Shown in pieces: positions 6,612-15,189 of a DNA stretch of 64,000 nt. The stretch lies in NCBI RefSeq assembly GCF_001629705.1, contig NZ_CP015378.1, positions 3,162,001 to 3,226,000 on the forward strand. The letters are read 5' to 3'. Positions within the stretch are counted from its first letter, which is position 1, and each line of letters starts with the position of its first letter. The stretch comes from Fictibacillus phosphorivorans. GTDB lineage: Bacteria > Bacillota > Bacilli > Bacillales > Fictibacillaceae. Below the pieces are notes generated by a model. That model had not been told where the DNA came from. It ran no database searches and saw only the letters and a list, made by a program, of their open reading frames with translations. A program made the translations under genes and the position numbers.

Positions 6612-7919
6612 ATGTCACGTCTAACCAATCATTTAGTAGTCATCTCATTTGACTGTCTTTCTTCTCTTGATTTTCCTTTGTTAGAGCAACTTCCGCATTT
6701 TAATAAATTATTGGATCAAGGCTCATATTGCAAAAAGGTAGAGACGATCTATCCTTCTGTAACATATCCCTGTCATACTTCGATCGTTACAGGACGTTAT
6801 CCCAAAAATCACGGCATCGTAAACAACACGTTAACACAGCCAGGTAAAGCTTCTCCAGATTGGTATTGGCACAGAAAACATATTAAAGGGACTACATTAT
6901 ATGATGAAGCAAAAAAAGCCGGTATGACTACCGGTGCTCTTCTTTGGCCAGTGACTGCAAGAGCGAACATCGATTACAACATGCCCGAAATTTTTGCGAA
7001 CCGAAAGTGGCACCACCAGATTCCTGTTTCTCTCTTAAACGGAAGTAAAAGATATCAACTTGACTTGAACCGTCGATTCGGACATGTGCGCAATGGTTTG
7101 AACCAACCAGAGCTTGATGATTTTGTTTTAGAATCCACGATACATACGATTAAAACTAAAAAACCACAATTATTACTTGTTCATTTTGTAGATCTTGATT
7201 CACAGAGGCACTATCATGGCTTTTCTTCTGATGAAGCAATGGATGCGATAAAAAGACATGATAATAGACTCGGAAGAATTGTCGAATCCTTACAGGAAGC
7301 TGGTATATATGAAGAAACGACGATCGCCGTATTAGGAGATCATAGCGCACTAGATGAGAGCAAAGCTATTAAACTGAATGTACTATTAAAAGAACATGGA
7401 TTAATAGACACTGATTCAAAAGGGGCTATACAAAATTGGATAGCCTATTGCAAAAGTTGTGATGGATCAGCATATATTTACTTGAAGGATTCATCTGATC
7501 TACAAACAAAGGAGGTAGTGAAAAAACTGCTGGACCACTTATTGATTGATGAAAGAAATGGTATTGAAAAGATCTACAGTCAAGAACAAGCGGCTGCAAC
7601 CGGTGCTGATGATCAATGTGCGTTTATGGTAGAAGCTAGACGAGGTTTTTATTTTAACGAAGAACATCAAGGCTCTTTTCTAAACAACATTACAGATCAA
7701 GATGTAAGGGAAAAACGGTTCACACATGCTTGCCATGGTTATTCTCCTAAAAAAGAAGACTACACTACTATCTTGTTATTAGCAGGTAAAGGGATACAAA
7801 GAAATGTTGTTGTTCCTTCCATGCATTTAATCGATGAAGGGCCGACGTTTGCTAAACTATTAGGTCTAGATTTAGGAGAAACAGATGGTAAAGTCGTGCA
7901 AGATTTTTTAACCAGCTAG
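6612..7919 (+). CDS. Alkaline phosphatase-superfamily phosphodiesterase (ENPP-like)
   Basis: ATG at 6612 (MSRLTNHLVVISFDCLSS) follows TTGGAGGAGTG; an upstream in-frame ATG at 6510 lacks a ribosome site. 435 residues. The metal-binding Asp of VISFDC opens the protein. PSVTYPCHTSIVTGRYPKNH is the nucleotide pyrophosphatase/phosphodiesterase block with its catalytic Thr. HFVDLDSQRHYHG and LGDHSAL supply further metal ligands, and HACHGYSP near the end supplies the last His. There is no signal peptide, so it should be cytoplasmic. The family hydrolyses phosphodiester or phosphonate bonds; the substrate is unknown. It is followed after 33 bp by an MFS gene on the same strand, probably one transcript. 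Confidence 0.85.
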   Translation: MSRLTNHLVVISFDCLSSLDFPLLEQLPHFNKLLDQGSYCKKVETIYPSVTYPCHTSIVTGRYPKNHGIVNNTLTQPGKASPDWYWHRKHIKGTTLYDEAKKAGMTTGALLWPVTARANIDYNMPEIFANRKWHHQIPVSLLNGSKRYQLDLNRRFGHVRNGLNQPELDDFVLESTIHTIKTKKPQLLLVHFVDLDSQRHYHGFSSDEAMDAIKRHDNRLGRIVESLQEAGIYEETTIAVLGDHSALDESKAIKLNVLLKEHGLIDTDSKGAIQNWIAYCKSCDGSAYIYLKDSSDLQTKEVVKKLLDHLLIDERNGIEKIYSQEQAAATGADDQCAFMVEARRGFYFNEEHQGSFLNNITDQDVREKRFTHACHGYSPKKEDYTTILLLAGKGIQRNVVVPSMHLIDEGPTFAKLLGLDLGETDGKVVQDFLTS

Positions 7920-7952
7920 ATTTTAAATTCTAGTAGAGAGAGGACAAAACCT

Positions 7953-9224
7953 ATGAAACGGTTTACAAAAGAAGAGAATAGCTGGATGTACTATGATTGG
8001 GCAAACTCAGCGTATTCGATTATTATCTCAACAGCTGTATTTCCTTTGTTCTTTAAAGCAGCCGCAACAAACGCAGGAATCAGTCCATCAGATTCAACGG
8101 CTTATTTGGGGTATACAATCGCGATTGCCACGTTTATTTTAGCGATGCTTAGCCCTATACTCGGAACAATTGCTGATTACAAAGGATTAAAGAAGCGATT
8201 CTTCACATTCTTTTTTGCACTCGGTCTTATTTCTACCGCATCATTAGCTTTTATTCCAAGTGATCAATGGCTCTTATTATTAATTTTTTATACGCTAACT
8301 GCGATCGGTTCAAGCGGATCCAATGTTTTTTATGATGCTTTTATTACTGATGTAACGACAGAAGATAGAATGAACAGAGTATCTTCAAGAGGCTTCGGCT
8401 TAGGTTATATCGGGAGTACGATTCCTTTTTTAATCAGTATCGCGATTATCGTATTGGCACAAAATGAAGTTCTGCCGATCTCAACCACGATTGCAAGTAA
8501 AATCGCCTTTTTAATTACTGCGATTTGGTGGGGGATTTTTACAATTCCTATGTTAAAGAACGTTTATCAGAAGTACGGCATCGAACGAGAACAAAAGCCT
8601 TTAATCAACAGCTTTAAACGTTTAGGAAAAACCATGAAAGAAATACGAAAGTACCGAGCTCTGTTCTTATTTCTGCTCGCTTATTTCTTTTATATTGATG
8701 GAGTAGGAACGATCATTACGATGTCCACTGCTTACGGTTCAGATCTTGGCATTAGTTCTACTAACCTTTTAATCATCCTTTTTGTAACACAGGTGGTCGC
8801 TGCCCCTTTTGCCATTCTATACGGAAGGTTAGCAGAGAGATTTACTGGGAAGAAGATGCTATATGTTGGAATTGGGGTCTACATTATCGTTTGTATTTAT
8901 GCATATTTCTTAGAAACAACAATGGATTTCTGGATTTTAGCCATGCTTGTTGCTACGTCTCAAGGTGGCATTCAAGCGTTAAGCCGTGCCTATTTTGCTA
9001 AACTTGTTCCGAAAGAAAACTCGAATGAATTTTTTGGCTTTTACAATATTTTCGGTAAGTTCGCTTCCATTATGGGGCCGTTGTTAATCGCTGTAACCGC
9101 TCAAGTGACTGGAAATTCTGCTAGTGCTGTGTTCAGCCTTGTGGTTCTGTTCATTATTGGTATTACGATTCTTATGTTTGTTCCAGAACCAAAAGTGGAT
9201 TCGTCTCATACGATTAGTGCATAG
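7953..9224 (+). CDS. MFS transporter, UMF1/Atg22-like
   Basis: 423 residues, ATG behind AGAGAGGAC, 12 predicted helices. The N-terminus EENSWMYYDWANSAYSIIIS is the signature of the UMF1/Atg22-like major facilitator group, and FYDAFITDVTTEDRMNRVSS and GGIQALSRAYFAKLVPKENS are further family blocks. Yeast Atg22 exports amino acids from the vacuole, while the bacterial members have no firm substrate. Its position behind a phosphodiesterase suggests handling of a shared product, which is inference. Confidence 0.88.
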   Translation: MKRFTKEENSWMYYDWANSAYSIIISTAVFPLFFKAAATNAGISPSDSTAYLGYTIAIATFILAMLSPILGTIADYKGLKKRFFTFFFALGLISTASLAFIPSDQWLLLLIFYTLTAIGSSGSNVFYDAFITDVTTEDRMNRVSSRGFGLGYIGSTIPFLISIAIIVLAQNEVLPISTTIASKIAFLITAIWWGIFTIPMLKNVYQKYGIEREQKPLINSFKRLGKTMKEIRKYRALFLFLLAYFFYIDGVGTIITMSTAYGSDLGISSTNLLIILFVTQVVAAPFAILYGRLAERFTGKKMLYVGIGVYIIVCIYAYFLETTMDFWILAMLVATSQGGIQALSRAYFAKLVPKENSNEFFGFYNIFGKFASIMGPLLIAVTAQVTGNSASAVFSLVVLFIIGITILMFVPEPKVDSSHTISA

Positions 9225-9263
9225 AAAAAAACTGCTCTCTAGGATTCAGAGAGCAGTTTTTTT
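9225..9263 (+). terminator. Bidirectional terminator
   Basis: AAAAAAACTGCTCTCT pairs with AGAGAGCAGTTTTTTT; it serves the MFS gene and the convergent carboxypeptidase gene. Confidence 0.9.
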
Positions 9264-9268
9264 GTGCT

Positions 9269-10459
9269 TTATTTTACAATCCACTTTGGTCCAAGTATGG
9301 TTTGAATGCGATAAAAGTCTCCATACGCTGCATTCGCTTTATAAGTCCCTGGATACAGGCTCGCTGCTGCCATCTTATGATTGACATTAGGGCGATCGTA
9401 AAGCGGTACTTTTTGAGTAAGCGTAATGGTTTTTGTAATTGGTGTTATACGTTTCTCCCAACGCTTATCCCCTTCTACTGCCATATAAAGTCCTGCTTTT
9501 TTGTTCCTTGTCCATTCTTCATTAATAATCGTGATTGGCGGATTCGTCTCTCCTGCATATGGAGCAAGTTCAAACGTGAAGCCAGGACGTTTGAAGGTTT
9601 GGATGAACCAGTCTTTGTATCCACCACCACTTGATAGCTGAGTATCAGGAGGAATGAGTCGATAGCCTGTCATATTAGCCAGGGTCGAACCAAGCGTTTT
9701 GTCCCCCTCAAAGGTATTTGTTCCATAATTAAAATGGTAATATAGTATTCTCCCAGCTGTGTGATAAGAATTTGTAATCTCAGGATCTACGAGATTCGTC
9801 AGAACAGTCATAGCTTTTGCTTCTATCGTCACAAGTGGAGCACTACCTTTGTAGTCTTTATAAGAAGGAGCTTTTGCATTATTTGCAATCTGTTCCCACC
9901 GTGCAGGATATTGTCTGTTCAGATCAATCCCTTGTGCGTTTGACTTCCATCTTTTAAAATCCTTGCTTCCCCCATTCATCTTGATGAGGTTAGCATGAGC
10001 TGCTGCAGGAAAAGCAGATAGGCCTTTTTGTTGAAGTGTGACACCGTCGGGGTTAGTCATCGGTACAAACCAGATCGATGTGTTATTCAATACGTTTGCC
10101 ACATTATAACCATCCATTGTACTGTTCGTTACATAGCGTTCACTATACTGATCGATCATCTCCATCACAATATTTGTCGTCATCCACTCCCGGGCATGAT
10201 GAGATGCATTGTATAGTACTGTCGCATCACCTCTACCAAGCTTCACTGCCCAAATATCTCTGCCATAAGGCGTTTTCCCAAGTGAACGATATTGGACTAA
10301 TCCAGGATATTTTTGAGCAAGTGTTTTGATATTACTCGTCATCGTTTCATATGTATACGTTTGATTTGGATTTACATAGCTTGCTGCTTCTCCCTTATAA
10401 TTCCAAAATGATAAGCTCCCAAGCAATATCCCCATAAACAACACTAAACCTTTTTTCAA
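9269..10459 (-). CDS. Secreted M14-family zinc carboxypeptidase
   Basis: TTG at 10457-10459 sits 8 nt after AAAGGAG, giving a clean signal peptide (MKKGLVLFMGILLGSLSF, then EAA); a TTG 18 nt further out is in frame but overlaps the ribosome site. About 396 residues. ASHHAREWMTTNIVMEMIDQ carries the M14 zinc ligands H-x-x-E, and ITNSYHTAGRI the third His. FIQTFKRPGFTFELAPYAGE gives the catalytic Glu in FELAPY. A short C-terminal segment (LTQKVPLYDRPNVNH through GPKWIVK) looks like an SH3-type wall-binding tail. The family removes C-terminal amino acids or cleaves gamma-D-Glu peptidoglycan bonds; which applies is not clear. Exported. Confidence 0.88.
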   Translation of the reverse strand: MKKGLVLFMGILLGSLSFWNYKGEAASYVNPNQTYTYETMTSNIKTLAQKYPGLVQYRSLGKTPYGRDIWAVKLGRGDATVLYNASHHAREWMTTNIVMEMIDQYSERYVTNSTMDGYNVANVLNNTSIWFVPMTNPDGVTLQQKGLSAFPAAAHANLIKMNGGSKDFKRWKSNAQGIDLNRQYPARWEQIANNAKAPSYKDYKGSAPLVTIEAKAMTVLTNLVDPEITNSYHTAGRILYYHFNYGTNTFEGDKTLGSTLANMTGYRLIPPDTQLSSGGGYKDWFIQTFKRPGFTFELAPYAGETNPPITIINEEWTRNKKAGLYMAVEGDKRWEKRITPITKTITLTQKVPLYDRPNVNHKMAAASLYPGTYKANAAYGDFYRIQTILGPKWIVK

Positions 10460-10722
10460 AGTCTTCTCTCCTTTCAACGGAAACTATTATTATTTGAGTA
10501 TATTAATAGTATAGATAAGGAAATGTATCGCTTCGCATGAGGATAGTCGCCTTTAATGTTTCAATTTGATTACTGGAATTAAGTCAAACCTCACATAAAT
10601 TTGGTATATAAAAGTAAATAATGATTTTTATTGTATAAAATTATTCATATTTGGTTTTGCATCCTTTAAATTATGGGAAGAGTAGTAGAACGAGGATGAC
10701 ATAATAAGAGGGAATGCAGAAC

Positions 10723-11619
10723 ATGAAAGAGAATCAAGACAATAACAATAGCAAAAAAGCAGCTGTTCCTGATCGGCAATACTTTTTTCCAGTTCAAATT
10801 ATTGAATATTTTATTGAAGAAGGAAAGGCATCTTTACAAGTTTCAAACTTAGCACAATTCATTTTATCTTTTATGGCAGGTGCTTTTATTGCATTTGGCG
10901 CATTAGGTTCCGTTTTATTATCCATGGGGGTCGAAACGTCTGGTCCTTTTAACCTTTTATCAGGGGTTGGATTTGCTATCGGATATACGATGATTTTTCT
11001 ATCAGGATCGATTCTATTTACAGAGATTAATGTCTTACTGCCCAGCTATATTTTACAAACCAAGTATTGGATCAGTAAAAGGGTACTTCGATTTTGGGGC
11101 ATCTGTTATATCGGAAATTTCTTAGGAGCTCTATTTGTTGGGTTTCTTCTTAATATGTCCGGTTCCTTAGACAAAGAATTCTATGAGATCCTACTAAAGT
11201 TCATGGAAAAAAAGATGGAATTTACTGAACGTGGGACATGGGGTTGGTTTCAAGTATTATTCTCTGGTATTCTTGCAAACTGGCTTATCGGAATTGCAGC
11301 TGTTCTTGCTACGGCAGCAAGAGATGTAATGGGTAAAATTTTTGGAATTCTTTTACCTGTTATCATATTTGAGGCAGGTAATTTCCAACACGCCGTGGCG
11401 AACATGGGGTATTTTAGCATTACTGTTTTGGAAGGCTTTGAATATAGTTGGTATGAATTTATTCTTCTTAATTTAATTCCTGCAACGATTGGCAACTTGA
11501 TTGGTGGAGGTATATTAGTCTCCTTATTGCTCTCCTTTGCATTTAAAGAAGACATTGATGATGATATAGTAAAAGAGGAAGAAGAGGAAGTAGAAAAGAT
11601 AAAACATAAGATAGAATAA
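10723..11619 (+). CDS. Formate/nitrite transporter (FNT) family channel
   Basis: ATG at 10723 is 10 nt from AAGAGGG; the ATG at 10714 is too close. About 298 residues with six membrane helices. Motifs of the FocA/NirC family are present: the repeat halves GAFIAFGALGSVL and ANWLIGIAAVLATAARDVMG, plus FEAGNFQHAVANMGYFS with the central His of the pore. The family passes formate, nitrite or hydrosulfide across the membrane. An acidic C-terminal tail (DDDIVKEEEEEVEKIK) is unusually charged. The 235-bp gap upstream, shared with the divergent carboxypeptidase, shows no clear regulator site. No formate or nitrite enzyme gene is nearby, so the ion is not settled. Confidence 0.9.
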   Translation: MKENQDNNNSKKAAVPDRQYFFPVQIIEYFIEEGKASLQVSNLAQFILSFMAGAFIAFGALGSVLLSMGVETSGPFNLLSGVGFAIGYTMIFLSGSILFTEINVLLPSYILQTKYWISKRVLRFWGICYIGNFLGALFVGFLLNMSGSLDKEFYEILLKFMEKKMEFTERGTWGWFQVLFSGILANWLIGIAAVLATAARDVMGKIFGILLPVIIFEAGNFQHAVANMGYFSITVLEGFEYSWYEFILLNLIPATIGNLIGGGILVSLLLSFAFKEDIDDDIVKEEEEEVEKIKHKIE

Positions 11620-11631
11620 ACCTTCATATGT

Positions 11632-11670
11632 AAAACACCTTTATTGTCATATACAGTAAAGGTGTTTTTT
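11632..11670 (+). terminator. Terminator after the FNT gene
   Basis: AAAACACCTTTA pairs with TAAAGGTGTTTT, then T run. Confidence 0.9.
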
Positions 11671-11718
11671 GTTAGAGTTTCAGTAGGGTTTTGAATATTT
11701 TTTAGGGGATGAACCAAT

Positions 11719-12627
11719 TTGCCTTATCAAACTAAACTTGCCTTTTTATACGTTGCGATCGGTGCATCTCTATGGGGAATCATCGGTTTATTTGTTAAAG
11801 AGCTAACACTGACCGGTTTTACATCGTTACAGATTGTCTTTTTAAGAGCTGCCAGTGCATTTCTATTATTCCTTACATGGATTGTTGTGAAGGATCCTAG
11901 TCTTTTAAGGATTCATTTTAAAGATATTTGGTATTTTTTAGGTACAGGGATTTTAAGTGTTTCCTTTTTTAATTGGTGTTATTTTACGACGATACAAACG
12001 TCCTCTCTTGCTATTGCTGCTATTCTTTTGTACACCGCTCCAGCTTTTGTACTTGTGATATCAGCACTTGTCTTTAAAGAGCCGTTGACCCGACAGAAGC
12101 TGGTTGCTCTCGCTTCTACTTTCTTTGGCTGTATACTCGTCTCAGGTCTGTTCTCGGCTCAATTAGAACTCTCCATATTGAGTGTTTTGATCGGTTTAGG
12201 GGCAGGTTTTGGCTATTCTCTGTACAGTATTTTTGGTAAATTAGCTAGTCGAAAATATGAAACATTAACCATCAGCATCTACACTTTTTTCTTTGCCATG
12301 CTGGCTCTATTTCCGATCAGTGGTATCACTTCTACTGATATCCAAGTCTTCCGTCCATCCGTTGTTATGAATGTAATCGGTCTTGGTCTTTTTCCAACCG
12401 TATTCGCCTATTGGTTCTATACACAAGGTTTACAACAGATCGACGCAAGCAAAGCCTCCATTGTGTCTACGATCGAACCGGTTGTAGCTACCTTGATGGG
12501 AGTGATTCTATTCAAAGAATCCATCTCTTTTGTTCAAGGTATCGGTATTCTATTTGTTTTAGGTGCCGTTCTTCTTATACAAGAACGAGCAGGAATCTCC
12601 GTTCAAACTTCTGCCGCTCAAAAATAA
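11719..12627 (+). CDS. EamA/DMT-family transporter
   Basis: TTG start at 11719 after TAGGGGAT; 302 residues and ten hydrophobic helices in two EamA halves. The first half begins LAFLYVAIGASLWGIIGLFV and the second has LGAGFGYSLYSIFGKLASRK. The end of the second half, STIEPVVATLMGVILFKE, is the typical EamA helix-9 block. Members export amino acids or other metabolites; the substrate is not readable. It stands alone between two terminators. Confidence 0.87.
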   Translation: MPYQTKLAFLYVAIGASLWGIIGLFVKELTLTGFTSLQIVFLRAASAFLLFLTWIVVKDPSLLRIHFKDIWYFLGTGILSVSFFNWCYFTTIQTSSLAIAAILLYTAPAFVLVISALVFKEPLTRQKLVALASTFFGCILVSGLFSAQLELSILSVLIGLGAGFGYSLYSIFGKLASRKYETLTISIYTFFFAMLALFPISGITSTDIQVFRPSVVMNVIGLGLFPTVFAYWFYTQGLQQIDASKASIVSTIEPVVATLMGVILFKESISFVQGIGILFVLGAVLLIQERAGISVQTSAAQK

Positions 12628-12634
12628 CCACTAG

Positions 12635-12665
12635 AAAAGGTGCAGCATAATCGCTGCACCTTTTT
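12635..12665. terminator. Bidirectional terminator
   Basis: AAAAGGTGCAGC pairs with GCTGCACCTTTTT between convergent EamA and ABC genes. Confidence 0.9.
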
Positions 12666-12671
12666 GCATCT

Positions 12672-13406
12672 TTATAGGATAGAACTTAAGAAATCTTTTG
12701 TACGCTCTTCTTTTGGGGCATCGAAAAGCTCTTCTGGCTTCCCTCTTTCCCAGATCTGTCCATCATGCATGTAAACGACCTCATCTGCTACTTCTTTTGC
12801 AAAGCCCATCTCATGGGTTACGACGACCATCGTCATGCCTTCTTGCGCAAGTTCTTTCATCGTGGCTAACACTTCTCCTACAAGCTCTGGATCAAGAGCT
12901 GATGTGGGTTCATCGAACAACATAATATCCGGTTTCATCGCTAGGGCTCTTGCAATCGCAACACGCTGCTTCTGACCACCAGATAATTTGGCCGGATAAA
13001 CATCTGACTTATCCGAAAGCCCCACTTTTCCAAGTAAAGCTTTTGCTTCTTGTTCAGCTTCTGATTTATTTTGGTTCCTCACATGAAGAGGGGCTTCCAT
13101 CACATTTTCGAGTACCGTTTTATGAGGGAATAAATTAAAATGCTGAAAGACCATCCCTACTCTTTGACGTACTTCGTTCAAGTTATGTGTTTGAGGATCG
13201 ATTTCCTCCCCTTCAATGACAATTCTTCCACCATTTTTTATCTCCAGAAAATTGATACATCGGAGAAGAGTGCTTTTTCCAGAACCACTGGCTCCAATTA
13301 AGACCACCACTTCGCTCTCTTGTACGTTTAAATTCACTTCTTTTAATACTTCCAGATCTCCAAAACTCTTTTTTAAGTTTTCAATACGTATCATCTCTTT
13401 TTTCAT
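12672..13406 (-). CDS. Polar amino-acid ABC transporter, ATP-binding subunit (GlnQ-like)
   Basis: 244 residues. Walker [11 protein letters not shown]-loop [18 protein letters not shown], signature [15 protein letters not shown], Walker [15 protein letters not shown] and the H-loop [15 protein letters not shown] are all present. It energises import with the permease 13 bp upstream and the binding protein before that. Expressed third in a binding protein-permease-ATPase operon read leftwards. The family (PAAT) takes up glutamine, arginine, cystine and similar substrates; the substrate is not resolved. Confidence 0.92.
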   Translation of the reverse strand: MKKEMIRIENLKKSFGDLEVLKEVNLNVQESEVVVLIGASGSGKSTLLRCINFLEIKNGGRIVIEGEEIDPQTHNLNEVRQRVGMVFQHFNLFPHKTVLENVMEAPLHVRNQNKSEAEQEAKALLGKVGLSDKSDVYPAKLSGGQKQRVAIARALAMKPDIMLFDEPTSALDPELVGEVLATMKELAQEGMTMVVVTHEMGFAKEVADEVVYMHDGQIWERGKPEELFDAPKEERTKDFLSSIL

Positions 13407-13419
13407 ATCAAAGCACCTC

Positions 13420-14079
13420 CTATTCTCCAGCAGATAGTTTCTTTTCTAAAAGATTAACGAGTAAAGTGAAAAGAAGAACGAGGATTAGATAGTATAGACC
13501 AACAATAATCAAGTACGTCATCTCATCAAATGTTCTAGAACCTTGTGTTGTCGCAATACTAAACAACTCATTAAGGGCAATGAAAGATGCTAGTGATGAA
13601 TCCTTCAGACCAATAATAAATTGGTTACCTAGCGGCGGTAGTGCTCGTTTAAAGGCTTGTGGCAAGATAATTCTTCTCATCGCCAAACCATACGTCATAC
13701 CTAAAGAGCGTCCTGCTTCCATCTGTCCTTTATCTACTGACTGAATAGAGCCTCTGAAGATCTCGGCAATATAAGCACCATTATGCATAGCAAGACCAAA
13801 TGCAGCCGACCAGAAGGCGGAAATCCCTAACTCCGCTAGACCAAAATAAAAGATAAATATCTGTACGATTAACGGTGTACCGCGTATAAGTGCAATATAG
13901 ATATTGGCAATCCAATTCAGTACTTTAATTCCTGAGATTTTAAATAATGCAAAAATGAGTCCGATTCCCGTACCGATTAAAACCGATACAAAGGTAAGTT
14001 GAAGGGTGACCCAAAGTCCCTTCATGAAGAGTGGATAACTTTCTACTAATACGTCTAAAATGTGTGCGAGATCAAACAT
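13420..14079 (-). CDS. Polar amino-acid ABC transporter, permease
   Basis: 219 residues with about five helices. The HisMQ-type permease blocks are present: [39 protein letters not shown] and the coupling EAA loop [20 protein letters not shown], followed by [15 protein letters not shown]. Acts as a membrane homodimer with the ATPase downstream. The gap to the binding-protein gene contains a stem-loop (14142-14174). Confidence 0.92.
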   Translation of the reverse strand: MFDLAHILDVLVESYPLFMKGLWVTLQLTFVSVLIGTGIGLIFALFKISGIKVLNWIANIYIALIRGTPLIVQIFIFYFGLAELGISAFWSAAFGLAMHNGAYIAEIFRGSIQSVDKGQMEAGRSLGMTYGLAMRRIILPQAFKRALPPLGNQFIIGLKDSSLASFIALNELFSIATTQGSRTFDEMTYLIIVGLYYLILVLLFTLLVNLLEKKLSAGE

Positions 14080-14141
14080 GCCATTGTCCTCCCCTTTTCA
14101 TTCTCTTTTTTAATGGTGTATTAACATTCTGTATAAAAGAA

Positions 14142-14174
14142 AGCCACCCTACACGTAACCTCATGAGGGCGGCT
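14142..14174 (-). terminator. Intercistronic stem-loop between binding-protein and permease genes
   Basis: AGCC-CCCT and AGGG-GGCT pair with one mismatch. On the leftward transcript it is followed by a T-rich run (TTTCTTTTATA). A partial terminator or mRNA-stabilising hairpin here would give more binding protein than permease, a usual pattern. Confidence 0.5.
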
Positions 14175-14180
14175 CCACCA

Positions 14181-14966
14181 TTATTCAGGCTTCTTCGTGA
14201 TATCAGCACCGACGTATTCTTCACTAAGCTTCGCGAGCTCACCGTTATCCTTCATTTTCTTTAATGCCTTATTTACCGCTTTCAGTAATTCTTTATCTTC
14301 TTTTTTAATAGCAATCGCTTGTTCACTCGTCCCAAGCTGCTCTTGTTCAACAATCTTAAATCCTTTTTCAATCGCTTGCTTACCAGTAATAGCATCAGTA
14401 ATAACGGCATCGTGTTTTCCTTCACTCAACGCACGCAATGCTGTTGCATCACTGTCATAGTTTTTTATCTGATCTGTGAAATCTTGTGCAGATTTTTCAT
14501 AGGTAGAACCTTTTGAAACAGCAACTTCTTTTCCTTTTAAATCTTCTTTTGTTTTGATATCACTATCTGGTCTTGTGAAGATTACCGGACCTGAGTAGTA
14601 ATAGGGCTCGCTGAAATTCACTGCTTTCTTTCGGTCTTCAGTGATTGTATGGCTTGCCACTGCTGCGTCAAAACGATCTGCCTTAATAGCGGATACAGCA
14701 CCGTGGAATTTAAACTTTTCTGGAACAGGCTTTAGACCAAGTTCTTTTGCAATTGCCTTACCAACTGCAACATCAAATCCTGTTAGTTCCCCACCTTTAT
14801 CAACTGAACTGAATGGTGGAAACTCTCCTGATACGATGAAGTTAAATTCTCCTTCGTTCTTTAATTCTGGACCCCCGTCACTTGACTCACTGCTGCCACA
14901 TGCAGCTAGTACAAACATTGAAAAAACGACAACTAAAATACCAATCTTCTTTTTGAAATCTTTCAT
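14181..14966 (-). CDS. Polar amino-acid ABC transporter, substrate-binding lipoprotein
   Basis: ATG at 14966 behind AAGGAGGATAAG; a longer frame to 15023 has no ribosome site. 261 residues. Lipoprotein signal MKDFKKKIGILVVVFSMFVL, then lipobox LAACG, with the Cys lipid-anchored outside the membrane. The SBP_bac_3 (PAAT) domain follows: GEFPPFSSVDKGGELTGFDV, AVSAIKADRFDAAVAS, TEDRKKAVNFSEPYYYSG. These pocket blocks are typical for polar and charged amino acids. The substrate could be arginine, cystine or other. No T-box or other riboswitch is evident upstream. Confidence 0.9.
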   Translation of the reverse strand: MKDFKKKIGILVVVFSMFVLAACGSSESSDGGPELKNEGEFNFIVSGEFPPFSSVDKGGELTGFDVAVGKAIAKELGLKPVPEKFKFHGAVSAIKADRFDAAVASHTITEDRKKAVNFSEPYYYSGPVIFTRPDSDIKTKEDLKGKEVAVSKGSTYEKSAQDFTDQIKNYDSDATALRALSEGKHDAVITDAITGKQAIEKGFKIVEQEQLGTSEQAIAIKKEDKELLKAVNKALKKMKDNGELAKLSEEYVGADITKKPE

Positions 14967-15141
14967 TCTTATCCTCCTTGAATATCCCTTTTTGTAGATC
15001 CCCCTACTAGACAAGGGTAGCATGAATTAGAAATGTTCTCAATTTTACGTCAATTCTCATCTGTCAAAAAGATCAGACTTTTCATGTATCTTGTATATGG
15101 TTACCCTTTACAAAAAACTCGTAAACACTTATTTAGCAAGC

Positions 15142-15182
15142 AAAAAAAGCGCATTTCAGATATACTGAAATGCGCTTTTATA
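15142..15182 (-). terminator. Terminator after histidine kinase gene
   Basis: AAAAAGCGCATTTCAG pairs with CTGAAATGCGCTTTTA; convergent only with noncoding DNA. Confidence 0.85.
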
Positions 15183-15189
15183 ATTTCTT